Shown here one piece after another: positions 9,504 through 17,284 of a DNA stretch of 21,037 nucleotides. Both the position numbers and the translations under genes were made by a program. The stretch lies in the NCBI GenBank assembly GCA_028290125.1, contig JAQGKM010000033.1, forward strand, positions 1 through 21,037, read 5' to 3'. The stretch is from Hyphomicrobiales bacterium (GTDB lineage: Bacteria > Pseudomonadota > Alphaproteobacteria > Rhizobiales > Beijerinckiaceae). The notes under the pieces are model-generated. The model did not search any database, was not told where the DNA came from, and saw only the letters and a list, made by a program, of their open reading frames with translations. Numbering within the stretch: the first letter of the stretch is position 1; the number at the start of each line of letters is the position of its first letter.

Positions 9504-10916
9504 ATGGCCGAGATTGATGAAGACCCGGTCGTCGCGCAGCCCGAGGGTCTTCGCGACGAGGACGGCGAACTCCGGCGAGACTTCGTCCAGGATGTCGGCC
9601 GCGCGATCGATGCGGGCGATGCGGACGCGTTGCGTGGCTTTACGGGCGACCTGCACGAGGCCGATCTCGGCGCGCTGATCGAGGCGCTCGACGCCGATCA
9701 GCGCCCGCGTCTTGTCGAACTGCTGGGCGACGATTTCGACTTCGCGGCGCTGACCGAAGTCGACGAGCGCGTGCGCGGCGACATTCTCGAAGAGCTGCCG
9801 ACCGAGACCGTCGTCGAAGGCATGCGTGAACTCGAGAGCGACGACGCCGTTGCGATTCTCGAATATCTCGACCGCGAGGACCAGGAAGAGATTCTCGACG
9901 CCATGTCGGCGCTCGATCGTCTCGCGATCCAGCGGTCGCTGGACTATCCCGAAAATTCCGCTGGCCGTCTGATGCAGACGACGCTGGTGCGCACGCCGCC
10001 GTTCTGGACCGCCGGACAAACGCTCGACCACATCCACGACATCGACGACGACGAACTGCCCGATTCCTTCTTCGAGATTTTCGTTGTCGATCCCGCGCAT
10101 CGTCTGCTCGGCAATGTGTTTCTCGACAAGCTCGTGCGCGCGCGCCGCAGCGTGCGGCTCGACGACCTGATGGACAGCGATCGCCGCCGCGTGCTCGTCA
10201 CCGAAGATCAGGAAGAGGTCGCGCGTTTCTTCGAGCGCTACAATCTCATTTCAGCGCCCGTGGTGGACGAGGCCGACCGGCTCGTCGGCGTGATCACCAT
10301 CGACGACATCGTCGACGTTATCCGCGAAGAATCGCAGGAAGACATCGGCGCGCTCGGCGGCGTCAGTCCGTCGGAAGAACTGTCCGACACCGTGCTGTGG
10401 ACCGCAAAGAGCCGCTTTCTGTGGCTGTTCGTGAATTTGCTGACGGCGTTCGTCGCCTCCGGCGTGATCGGCCTCTTCGAGGACCAGTTGCAGAAGATGG
10501 TCGCGCTCGCGGTGCTTGTGCCCATCGTCGCAAGTCAGGGCGGCAACGCCGCCACGCAGACGATGACGATCGCGGTGCGCGCGCTCGCCACGCGCGAACT
10601 CACGCGCGCCAACGCCATGCGCGTCGTGCGCCGCGAATTGCTGGTCGGTTGTCTCAATGGCATCGGCTTTGGCGTCATCACCGGCATCGCCGCCGGCACT
10701 TGGTTCGGCATGGCGTCGCTCGGCTTCGTCATCGCGCTGGCGATGCTGACCAACATGATCGCGGGCGCGCTCGGCGGCATTCTTATCCCGATGGTGCTGG
10801 AGCGCTATGATGCAGATCCAGCCGTTTCATCGGGCGCTTTCGTCACCACAGTGACGGACGTCGTCGGCAATTTCGCGTTTCTGGGCATCGCCACGCTCTG
10901 GTTCAAGCTGTGGTGA
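9504..10916 (+). CDS. mgtE: Magnesium transporter MgtE
   Basis: A 470-residue inner-membrane Mg2+ channel. The order is that of the family: an acidic superhelical MgtE_N domain (about 25-150), two CBS domains (about 155-285, with LLGNVFLDKLV and LVGVITIDDIVDVI), the plug helix region, then five membrane helices (about 305-470). The pore-region block ASQGGNAATQT and the later VTTVTDVVGNF with the conserved Asp are both present. The very acidic N-domain and CBS pair act as the cytosolic Mg2+ sensor that closes the channel. It stands alone, with a repeat element behind it. Confidence 0.94.
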   Translation: MAEIDEDPVVAQPEGLRDEDGELRRDFVQDVGRAIDAGDADALRGFTGDLHEADLGALIEALDADQRPRLVELLGDDFDFAALTEVDERVRGDILEELPTETVVEGMRELESDDAVAILEYLDREDQEEILDAMSALDRLAIQRSLDYPENSAGRLMQTTLVRTPPFWTAGQTLDHIHDIDDDELPDSFFEIFVVDPAHRLLGNVFLDKLVRARRSVRLDDLMDSDRRRVLVTEDQEEVARFFERYNLISAPVVDEADRLVGVITIDDIVDVIREESQEDIGALGGVSPSEELSDTVLWTAKSRFLWLFVNLLTAFVASGVIGLFEDQLQKMVALAVLVPIVASQGGNAATQTMTIAVRALATRELTRANAMRVVRRELLVGCLNGIGFGVITGIAAGTWFGMASLGFVIALAMLTNMIAGALGGILIPMVLERYDADPAVSSGAFVTTVTDVVGNFAFLGIATLWFKLW

Positions 10917-10980
10917 TGGCGGGCTCTTGATCGTTATTGCTGCGCAGGTTGAACACCTCGCGGATCGGAATCCTGCAAGT

Positions 10981-11153
10981 GACGCACGCGTTCCCCTCCC
11001 CCTTGCGGGGAGGGGTCAGGGGTGGGGGTCGTGAGGCGCCTGCAGGACGTCTGCGAATGCGATCAGCTCATCGGAAACAAGCGTCGACCCCCACCCCGCT
11101 CAGCCTTCGGCTGAGTCGCCCTCCCCGCAAGGGGGAGGGGAATGGCGTGCGTC
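10981..11153. repeat. Mosaic G/C-rich inverted repeat
   Basis: Two arms face each other: 10981-11030 and about 11084-11153. Shared parts include the outer GACGCACGC, the core TTCCCCTCCCCCTTGCGGGG, and an inner GGGGTGGGGGTC. Each core is itself a small palindrome around the CTTGCGGGG centre. The right arm alone carries an extra 7-base-stem hairpin (11099-11115, CTCAGCC-TTC-GGCTGAG) where the left arm has TCA. Elements of this sort are multi-copy intergenic repeats in many rhizobial genomes; I infer the same here but cannot see other copies in the window. It could fold into a long transcript hairpin behind mgtE. Confidence 0.85.
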
Positions 11154-11232
11154 GGACGGAAGAATTGGTCAGCGATTGTCGATCCCGCGCTGTTTCGTCT
11201 CGCTCCGCGCCTCGCAATGACGTTTCGTGCGG

Positions 11233-11262
11233 TTAACCCGGCGTTGAGAACGACCGTATTAT
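11233..11262 (+). promoter_or_regulatory. Possible promoter of GH25 gene
   Basis: TTAACC (11233-11238), an 18-base spacer and TATTAT (11257-11262). With normal geometry transcription would begin about 11268-11270, only two to four bases before the ATG at 11272, so the message would be nearly leaderless; the ribosome site in front of the ATG is correspondingly poor. Confidence 0.35.
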
Positions 11263-11271
11263 TTTAGGCGC

Positions 11272-12030
11272 ATGACCCTGCGTATCTCGTTCCTGCGTTC
11301 CGCCTTTGTTGCGACCCTCGCCGCGCTTGCCGTCTCGGCTTGCGGCGGTGGGCCGAAGATTCCGCCGAAGTCGCAATTCACGGGCCCATACCCGAGCGAT
11401 TACGCCGTGCATGGCGTCGATGTGTCCAAGTACCAGGGCGATATCGACTGGCTGAGCGCGCGCGAGGCCGGCGTCGACTTCGCCTTCATCAAGGCGACAG
11501 AGGGCGGCAATCACGCCGACGAGAAGTTTTACCAGAACTGGAACGGCGCGCGCGCTGCGGGCATTCCGCGCGGCGCCTATCATTTCGTGTGGTGGTGCCG
11601 CGATCCGCGCGAGGAGATCGAGCAGTTCAAGCGCATCGTCCCGGTGGAGCCCGACGCGCTGCCGCCGGTGCTCGACGTCGAGGCGACGCCAGATTCCAAG
11701 ACCTGCAAGCGCACGCTGCATCGCGAGGAAGTGCTCGCCGACATGCGCATCATGCTCACCGAGATGGAGCGCCATTACGGCAAGAAGCCGATCATCTACG
11801 TGACGGTGGATTTCTATCAGCACGTCATGCATCCGGAGGAATTCTTCGACTATCCGGTCTGGGTGCGCAGCGTGAAGCACTCGCCGCCGATCACCTATCC
11901 GGGACGCCGGTGGGCGTTCTGGCAGTACCAGTCGGACGGCTACGTGCCGGGCATTCGCGGCAAGGTCGATCGCAACGCCTTCGCGGGCTCGCGCGACCAG
12001 TTCAACGCGTGGGCGATGGGCCGCCGCTGA
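11272..12030 (+). CDS. GH25 lysozyme-like lipoprotein
   Basis: A 252-residue lipoprotein: the signal peptide ends in VSAC with lipidated Cys24, followed by GGG. The rest is one glycoside hydrolase family 25 domain: HGVDVSKYQGDIDW (Asp50), FAFIKATEG, GAYHFVWW, the catalytic pair in VLDVEAT (Asp135, Glu137), IIYVTVDFY, and WAFWQYQSDG. GH25 enzymes cut the beta-1,4 bond between MurNAc and GlcNAc. Gram-negative lipoprotein versions probably act in the periplasm on the cell's own wall, though defence or competition is possible. No immunity gene or phage context is seen. It lies alone behind the inverted repeat and 60 bases before the GST gene. Confidence 0.9.
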   Translation: MTLRISFLRSAFVATLAALAVSACGGGPKIPPKSQFTGPYPSDYAVHGVDVSKYQGDIDWLSAREAGVDFAFIKATEGGNHADEKFYQNWNGARAAGIPRGAYHFVWWCRDPREEIEQFKRIVPVEPDALPPVLDVEATPDSKTCKRTLHREEVLADMRIMLTEMERHYGKKPIIYVTVDFYQHVMHPEEFFDYPVWVRSVKHSPPITYPGRRWAFWQYQSDGYVPGIRGKVDRNAFAGSRDQFNAWAMGRR

Positions 12031-12090
12031 AAACTTGCACAGGCCGCCGTCATGGCTAACATGCCCGCTCCTGCAAGCAGGGGAGGGAAC

Positions 12091-12711
12091 ATGCTGAAGC
12101 TCTGGGGCCGGCTCAATTCGATCAATGTGCAAAAGGCCGTCCTCGCCATCGAGGAGCTCGGCCTTCCGTATGAGCGCACCGATGCGGGGCTGCAGTTCGG
12201 CGTGAACAAGTCTCCCGAATATCTGGCGATGAATCCCAACGGCCTCGTGCCGACCCTCGATGACGACGGCTTCATCTTGTGGGAGTCGAACGCCATCGTG
12301 CGTTACCTCTGCGCGAAGCATTCCGCCGGCGCGCTCTGGCCTGAAGACCTGCAAATCCGCGCCGACGCCGATCGCTGGATGGACTGGCAGACCGCGACGC
12401 TGAGCAGCGCCATGGGCGCCGGTTTCATGGGCCTCGTGCGGACGCCGCCGGAGAAGCGCGACGCCGAAGCGATCAACGCCTCGCTCGCCAAGACCACGAA
12501 ACTCGTCGCCATGCTCGACGCGCATCTCGCGCAGCGCGACTATGTCGCCGGCGAGTCCTACAGCATGGGCGACATCGTGCTCGCGCCGATCATGCACCGC
12601 TGGTTCAACATGCCTTGCGCGCGCGCGGAGTCCCCGCATGCGGAACGCTGGTACGCGACGCTCATGGAACGTCCTGCCTGCGTGCGTGTCCTCACGCTTC
12701 CGATCACCTAA
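12091..12711 (+). CDS. Glutathione S-transferase family protein
   Basis: A 206-residue cytosolic GST. The N-terminal thioredoxin-like domain (1-80) shows LWGRLNSINVQK, the cis-Pro in GLVPTL (Pro54), and the glutathione-binding WESNAI (Glu65-Ser66); the C-terminal helical domain has YVAGESYSMGDIVLAP, with the conserved N-capping Asp. Ser at SINV could be the activating residue, as in theta-like enzymes. The start at 12091 is preferred for GGGAGG just upstream; an ATG 13 codons earlier lacks support. The stop overlaps the ribosome site of the RraA-family gene 11 bases on, so the two probably share a message. Substrate unknown. Confidence 0.9.
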   Translation: MLKLWGRLNSINVQKAVLAIEELGLPYERTDAGLQFGVNKSPEYLAMNPNGLVPTLDDDGFILWESNAIVRYLCAKHSAGALWPEDLQIRADADRWMDWQTATLSSAMGAGFMGLVRTPPEKRDAEAINASLAKTTKLVAMLDAHLAQRDYVAGESYSMGDIVLAPIMHRWFNMPCARAESPHAERWYATLMERPACVRVLTLPIT

Positions 12712-12722
12712 GGACCAACGGC

Positions 12723-13430
12723 ATGACGCAACTCGATCCCGCGATCGCCGCCGCGCTGCGGCAGATCTCGACGGCGACCATCACGCTCATTCTTCTGAAG
12801 AAGGGGCTGAAGCACATCTGGATGGAGGGGCCGACGCCGCTTGCGACCGCCAAGGGCACGCGGCTCGTCGGTCCGGCCTTCACGCTGCGCTTCATTCCGG
12901 CGCGGGAAGATCTCGCGACGCCGGAATCGTGGTCGTCGCCAAAATCCACGCGTGCGGCGATCGAGGCGATGCCGGAAGGCGTCATCTGCGTCGTTGACGC
13001 GATGGGCGTGACGGACGCGGGAATTTTTGGCGACATTCTCTGTGCGCGCATGGCGCGGCGCGGCGTCACGGCGCTGATCACCGACGGCGTGGTGCGCGAT
13101 GTCGCGGGCGTGGTCGCGACGGGATTGCCGGTCTGGTGCGCGGGCGTCGCGGCGCCGGCTTCGGTCGCGAGCCTGACCTTCGTCGACTGGCAGGAGCCGA
13201 TCGGCTGCGGCGGCGTCGCAGTCTATCCCGACGACATCATCGTCGCCGACGACGATGGCGCGGTGCTCATTCCGAAAGCGCACGTCGAGGAAGTCGCGCG
13301 CGTGGGCCTCGAACAGGAGAAGCTTGAGGCCTGGATCATGCGCGAGATCGACAGGGGCGTGCCGCTGCCAGGGCTCTATCCGCCCGACGCAGCAACCCGC
13401 GCGCGTTACGAGTCCGAACGCGAGGGGTGA
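12723..13430 (+). CDS. RraA family protein (aldolase/demethylmenaquinone methyltransferase-like)
   Basis: A 235-residue member of the RraA/HMG-CHA aldolase superfamily. The diagnostic block is present: GDILCARMARRGVTALITDG (Gly103-Asp104), then VVRD (Arg125, Asp126) for metal and pyruvate or oxaloacetate binding, and VYPDDIIVADDDGAVLIP. Relatives are variously 4-hydroxy-4-methyl-2-oxoglutarate aldolases, oxaloacetate decarboxylases or RNase E inhibitors. The longer N-terminus and C-terminus than E. coli RraA (161 residues) make an enzyme more likely than an RNase regulator. AAGGA overlapping the GST stop serves the ATG. Its stop directly abuts that of the converging DUF3253 gene. Confidence 0.85.
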   Translation: MTQLDPAIAAALRQISTATITLILLKKGLKHIWMEGPTPLATAKGTRLVGPAFTLRFIPAREDLATPESWSSPKSTRAAIEAMPEGVICVVDAMGVTDAGIFGDILCARMARRGVTALITDGVVRDVAGVVATGLPVWCAGVAAPASVASLTFVDWQEPIGCGGVAVYPDDIIVADDDGAVLIPKAHVEEVARVGLEQEKLEAWIMREIDRGVPLPGLYPPDAATRARYESEREG

Positions 13431-13820
13431 CTAGTCGTCAGCCTCGTCGTCCAGATCCGCCGCGCCCTCGGGTCGCGGCAGGCCGAGGCGATAGACGCCC
13501 TTGAGCGCCTTGAGGTCGTCGCCCTCGACAGCCTTCCCCTTGCGGAAGACCGAGATCTTGCCGATGCGCGCCAGGCCAATGGCGGCGCTGCGGACGTCGC
13601 GCGCCCAATGGCTTGGCTGCGCGCCTTCGCCCTTGCGGCCTTCGGCGAAGGTCTTGGCGACCTGCATCGGGCTGATGCTGCGTCCGACGCCCCGCTCGGT
13701 GCAGAGCGAGACGATCATGTCTTCGATGCCGGGCTTGGGGATCCGCTCCTTGGGCGCCAGTCCGGTGCCCCGAGGGCGCTCGGTCTTTTTGGTTTTGTCG
13801 AATGGTGGGGTTCTTGTCAT
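13431..13820 (-). CDS. DUF3253 domain protein
   Basis: A 129-residue basic protein. Residues about 30-110 match the DUF3253 pattern: IEDMIVSLCTERGVGRSISP, then VAKTF and HWARDVRSAAIGLARIGKI followed by FRKGK, which looks like a small winged-helix fold. The N-terminus (TPPFDKTKKTERPRG) is disordered and basic, the C-terminus acidic (DLDDEADD). Function is unknown in the family; DNA binding is a reasonable guess from the fold only. There are no spare bases between its stop and that of the RraA-family gene. Confidence 0.78.
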   Translation of the reverse strand: MTRTPPFDKTKKTERPRGTGLAPKERIPKPGIEDMIVSLCTERGVGRSISPMQVAKTFAEGRKGEGAQPSHWARDVRSAAIGLARIGKISVFRKGKAVEGDDLKALKGVYRLGLPRPEGAADLDDEADD

Positions 13821-13852
13821 GGCGGCTCACATGCGCGCCGCTTTGGCTCGCG

Positions 13853-14569
13853 TCAAGGGCCGGGCTTTTCCGGCGGCTCGTAAAGCACCGCCTCGTGGGC
13901 GTCCGAGATGTACTGGCGCGCCGACATCACCACCAGCACGGCCGCCGTTGTCGCCATGAAGACGTACGGTCCGGCGAACCAGCCAAAATAGGCGAGGGCG
14001 AAGAAAAAGGCGCGCTGGCCGCGCGTGAAATGCCGTCCGGCGGAAATGTTCATCTGGGCGGCGCGCATGGCGACGCGGCGCCGCTCGCGGGCGTCCGAGG
14101 AGGTCCGCATCGGCGTCGCGCCGACGAGGATCGCCGTGTAGTTGAACAGACGGTAGGCCCAGGCGAACTTGAAGAACGCGTAGCCGAAGATCAGCATCAG
14201 CCCGAGGATCTTGAACTCCCAGGCGGCGCGGGAGGCGACGCCGCCGATCGGCAGGTCGCCAAAGATCTTCAGCACGTCGTCGGTCGCCCGCAGAAGCGTG
14301 GCCGAGCCGCCGATGGCGAGCAGCGACGTCGAGGCGAAGAAGGCGGTTCCGTTCTGCAGGGACCCCATCAGCGAGGCGTCCATGATCCGGTTGTCGCGCT
14401 CCGACATTTCGATCATCCAGCGGATGCGATAACGGTCCATGGTCTGGTTGAGGCCGCCCTTCGCGCCGGGGCCGTGCCCGAGCAGGAGGTGGTAGGCGGC
14501 CCACGCCAGCACGAAGAAGGCGAAGGCGAACAGATCGGGCGTGCTCAGGCCGAAGTCGCGTTGAAACAT
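13853..14569 (-). CDS. DUF599 family membrane protein
   Basis: A 238-residue inner-membrane protein with about four hydrophobic segments: residues 13-30, about 78-95, about 118-140 and about 195-220. DUF599 traits are MIEMSERDNRIMDASLMGSL and TAFFASTSLLAIGG. Function is not known. The start at 14569 follows GAGG by five bases; an ATG five codons upstream lacks this. It begins 123 bases from the divergent CDF-like gene and ends 32 bases before the start of the DUF3253 gene, so the two minus-strand genes may be co-transcribed. Confidence 0.83.
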   Translation of the reverse strand: MFQRDFGLSTPDLFAFAFFVLAWAAYHLLLGHGPGAKGGLNQTMDRYRIRWMIEMSERDNRIMDASLMGSLQNGTAFFASTSLLAIGGSATLLRATDDVLKIFGDLPIGGVASRAAWEFKILGLMLIFGYAFFKFAWAYRLFNYTAILVGATPMRTSSDARERRRVAMRAAQMNISAGRHFTRGQRAFFFALAYFGWFAGPYVFMATTAAVLVVMSARQYISDAHEAVLYEPPEKPGP

Positions 14570-14692
14570 AAGATCCTCGTGCACTGGTCCCGGCTCGCGC
14601 GCGACTCATGGAGCTGCGCGCGCCCGGATGATGTTACCCTCGCGCCGGAGGCGCGGCGAGAGCGGAGCGCCAGCGCGGCTTGCCGGGGACAC

Positions 14693-15304
14693 ATGCATCT
14701 GCTGTCGCACATTTCCGCCGAGGACCCGCTGGGGCGGCGCTACGCCCGTCGCATGTGGGGGTTGGCGCTTGGCATTTTCGCCTTCGCGTTTGCTCAGGTG
14801 ATCTATGCGCAGCTGAACGGCCTGCCGCAACTGCGCCGCGACGGGCTCGACTGGGGTTATGACGTGGTGTTCTACGCCATGGCGGCGGTGCTCTACGGGC
14901 GGGGCGACCGCGCCGAGCGGGCAGGGGCCATCGTGCTCGGGCTCGTGATGGCCGTTGCCGGGTTCGACACCTTGCTCGACCTCTACCTGAAAATCCGCCA
15001 ACCGCGACCCATCGAGCCCATGGCGCTCGGCTTCTCGGCGCTCACCGCGGGGGCCAGCGGCTTCCTCTTCGTCGGCCTGCTGCTGCCGTTCCGCGAGAGC
15101 CGCAATCCGCTGATCGAGGCGACCTGGCTGTCGGCGCGCAACAGCCTCATCTCGAGCGTCGCCTATTCCAGCGTCACGCTTTTTGCGCGGCTTGCGACCT
15201 CGCGCGCGGTCGAATATGCGCTCGACATCTTCGCCGCCGCACTGGCGTTCCAGGCGGCTTACATCATCTTGCGCGACGCGCTGTGGCAGCGGGAGAAAAC
15301 ATGA
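14693..15304 (+). CDS. Membrane protein resembling the CDF cation-transporter membrane domain
   Basis: A 203-residue protein with five to six predicted membrane segments (about 21-40, 56-68, 79-94, 113-130, 145-166, 173-195). The stretch from EATWLSARNS to the last helix (AAALAFQAAYIILRDAL) resembles the membrane half of cation diffusion facilitators. I do not see their usual paired Asp/His metal-site motifs (HxxxD), and the cytoplasmic domain is missing, so transport is doubtful. The start is set by ATG 14693; upstream codons look non-coding. The last bases (ATGA) overlap the start of the SDR gene, so the two are translationally coupled. Confidence 0.65.
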   Translation: MHLLSHISAEDPLGRRYARRMWGLALGIFAFAFAQVIYAQLNGLPQLRRDGLDWGYDVVFYAMAAVLYGRGDRAERAGAIVLGLVMAVAGFDTLLDLYLKIRQPRPIEPMALGFSALTAGASGFLFVGLLLPFRESRNPLIEATWLSARNSLISSVAYSSVTLFARLATSRAVEYALDIFAAALAFQAAYIILRDALWQREKT

Positions 15305-16017
15305 GCAATCCAAGGATCGCGCTGGTCACCGGCGCCGGAAGCGGGATCGGCAAGGCGAGCGCGCTGGCGTTGGCCAAGGCTGGCTGGACGCTGGTTCTCG
15401 CCGGACGCCGGGCCGAGCCGCTGGACGCGGTCGCGGCCGAGATCGCGGCGCTGGGCGGCGCGGCCAGCGTCGCCCCGACCGACGTCGCCGACGAGGCCAG
15501 CGTCGATGCGTTGTTCGCGTCGATCGCCGAACGGCACGGGCGTCTCGACTTGCTGTTCAACAACGCCGGCGTTTTCGCCCCCAAGGTGCTGTTCGAGGAT
15601 CTCACGTCCGCGCAATGGCGGAGCGTCGTCGACGTGAATCTCACCGGCGCGTTTCTCTGCATGCGCGCGGCATTCCGCATGATGAAGGCGCAGAGGCCGA
15701 TGGGCGGCCGCATCATCAACAACGGGTCGATCTCGGCGCATACGCCGCGCGAGAATTCCGCGCCCTACAGCGCGACCAAACACGCCATCACCGGGCTGAC
15801 GAAATCGGGCGCGCTCGATGGTCGCAAGTACGACATTGCCGTCGGGCAGATCGACATCGGCAATGCGCAGACCGCGATGGTCAATTTCGCCGAACCGGTG
15901 ATGGACGTGACCCACGCCGCGCAGGCGGTTGCTCACATGGCGAGCTTGCCGCTCTGCGCCAATGTGCTGTTCATGACCGTGATGGCGACAAAAATGCCCT
16001 TTGTCGGACGCGGGTGA
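15301..16017 (+). CDS. Short-chain dehydrogenase/reductase
   Basis: A 238-residue classical SDR, cytosolic and NAD(P)-dependent. Motifs are TGAGSGIG (10-17), NNAG (87-90), Asn113 in DVNLTG, Ser143, and YSATK (Tyr156, Lys160), so the catalytic tetrad is complete. R36-R37 after the second strand (LAGRR) suggests NADP(H) preference. The C-terminal part with VGQIDIGNAQTAM is typical of a rhizobial SDR group with no assigned substrate. GGGAG lies before the ATG, which overlaps the preceding stop as ATGA. Confidence 0.93.
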   Translation: MSNPRIALVTGAGSGIGKASALALAKAGWTLVLAGRRAEPLDAVAAEIAALGGAASVAPTDVADEASVDALFASIAERHGRLDLLFNNAGVFAPKVLFEDLTSAQWRSVVDVNLTGAFLCMRAAFRMMKAQRPMGGRIINNGSISAHTPRENSAPYSATKHAITGLTKSGALDGRKYDIAVGQIDIGNAQTAMVNFAEPVMDVTHAAQAVAHMASLPLCANVLFMTVMATKMPFVGRG

Positions 16018-16036
16018 GGGCGCTACACCACCCCGC

Positions 16037-16474
16037 ATGGCACTTCATCTTCTGAAACTTTGCGTCGGCGCCGAATCCATTCGCGATCTTGAGGAGTGGA
16101 TCGGCATGCGGATGAGCGCGCAGAAGAAGGCGGGGCTCACGGCCGAGCAATTTCACACGACCCGGATGGTCCCCAAGCGCGGCGAGGAGCTTCTCGACGG
16201 CGGCTCGCTCTACTGGGTGATCAAGGGCCAGGTTTCGGCGCGTCAAATTCTTCGTGAGATCCGGCCCTTCACCGATCCCGACGGGATCTCGCGCTGTCAT
16301 CTCGTTCTCGAGCCGGCGGTGATCCCGGTCATGCCGCGCCCGTGTCGCCCCTTTCAGGGCTGGCGCTACCTCAAGGTCGAAGAGGCGCCGCGGGATCTTG
16401 GCGACGACGGCGGCGACATCATGGACATGCCGGAGGACCTTCGCCGGGAGCTGCGCGATCTTGGCCTGCTCTGA
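16037..16474 (+). CDS. DUF1489 family protein
   Basis: A 145-residue soluble protein, all one DUF1489 domain, a family largely confined to alphaproteobacteria. Features seen: MALHLLKLCVGAESI, FHTTRMVPKRGEELLDGGSL, YWVIKG, then RQILREI and LVLEPAVIPVMPRPCRPFQGWRYL. Role unknown; no membrane segment or signal. It starts 19 bases after the SDR stop and is probably part of the same transcript. Confidence 0.88.
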   Translation: MALHLLKLCVGAESIRDLEEWIGMRMSAQKKAGLTAEQFHTTRMVPKRGEELLDGGSLYWVIKGQVSARQILREIRPFTDPDGISRCHLVLEPAVIPVMPRPCRPFQGWRYLKVEEAPRDLGDDGGDIMDMPEDLRRELRDLGLL

Positions 16475-16513
16475 GGCCTTCCGCGCGCCAAGGTTTCGGG
16501 CGAACATGCAGGC

Positions 16514-17224
16514 ATGATCAATCTTCTCATTGCGCTTGTCGCGCTGTTCCTTCTGACCCAGGGCATCCGTTTTGCGGCCCATGCCAAGCCCGCCGCGCTG
16601 ATCCGCGGGACCAAGATGCTGGGCGGGCTCGCCTGTTTCGGCGTCGCCGCCATGCTGTTTCTGCGGGGTCACACGGAGATGGCGCTCGGCGCCGCGGGCG
16701 TCGGCCTCTGGCTTGGCGGCTGGGCGTCTGCGCCTCAATGGCTGGAGCGGCTGCGGCCCGGGAAGCGGCGGACGCTGATGCGCTCGGCGATGATCGAAAT
16801 TGAATTTGACCCATCGTCTGGCGCGATGGACGGGCGGGTTCTGGCCGGGCCGTTCGAGGGTCGTGCGCTCAACAGCATGGCGACGCAGGAACTGCAGGCC
16901 CTGCATCGCCTCTGCGCCGAAGGCGACCCGGAGGGCCTACGGCACCTTGAGATTTATTTTGACGGCCGGTTTGCCGGATGGCGTGGAGCAGGTGAGGGCG
17001 ATGCTCACGCGCGCACGGGGAGCGACCGGGCGCGTCACAGCGGTACGATGACGGAAGATGAAGCTTATGAAGTCCTGGGACTTCAGAAAGGCGCTGCGCG
17101 TGACGACATTACGCGGGCGCATCGCACGCTCATGAAGAAACTGCACCCCGACCAGGGGGGGCCGACGGCTCTCGCCGCCAGAGTGAACGAGGCCAAAGAA
17201 ATCCTGATGCGACGTCATCAGTAA
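16514..17224 (+). CDS. Membrane-anchored J-domain protein (Tim14/Pam18-like)
   Basis: A 236-residue protein: N-terminal hydrophobic segment (1-15), a second and third at about 36-50 and 57-72, an intermediate soluble region with EIEFDPSSGAMDGRVLAGPF (about 94-155), and a C-terminal J domain (about 180-236) with AYEVLGL and HPD at 211-213. J domains stimulate DnaK-type ATPases. The J domain at the very C-terminus after a membrane anchor, ending in RVNEAKEILMRR, is the layout of mitochondrial Tim14 and its alphaproteobacterial relatives. The partner is presumably DnaK, and the substrates are unknown. It follows DUF1489 by 39 bases. Confidence 0.87.
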   Translation: MINLLIALVALFLLTQGIRFAAHAKPAALIRGTKMLGGLACFGVAAMLFLRGHTEMALGAAGVGLWLGGWASAPQWLERLRPGKRRTLMRSAMIEIEFDPSSGAMDGRVLAGPFEGRALNSMATQELQALHRLCAEGDPEGLRHLEIYFDGRFAGWRGAGEGDAHARTGSDRARHSGTMTEDEAYEVLGLQKGAARDDITRAHRTLMKKLHPDQGGPTALAARVNEAKEILMRRHQ

Positions 17225-17284
17225 ACTCCACACGCTACGCGTTACGCAACGAACTCAGGGGGCATTCCGGCGGCTTCGCAGCCA

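Larger units (their letters stand above)
10917..11271. other. Intergenic region between mgtE and GH25 gene
   Basis: No gene is supported in these 355 bases. They hold the inverted repeat (10981-11153), then a short run (about 11186-11222, CGTCTCGCTCCGCGCCTCGC and on) resembling degenerate repeat debris, and a probable promoter at 11233-11262. The long open frame across the repeat is compositional. Confidence 0.6.

Noticed and set aside
10981..11153. CRISPR-like or IS terminal repeat
   Set aside because: There are only two opposed arms, no spacers and no transposase between them; the interior is just about 55 bases.
11272..12030. GH25 gene as a phage endolysin
   Set aside because: It has a lipoprotein signal and no holin, spanin or structural phage gene nearby.
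16374..16500. Terminator at the end of the DUF1489 gene
   Set aside because: GGCC/GGCC pairs around the stop are short and no T run follows.
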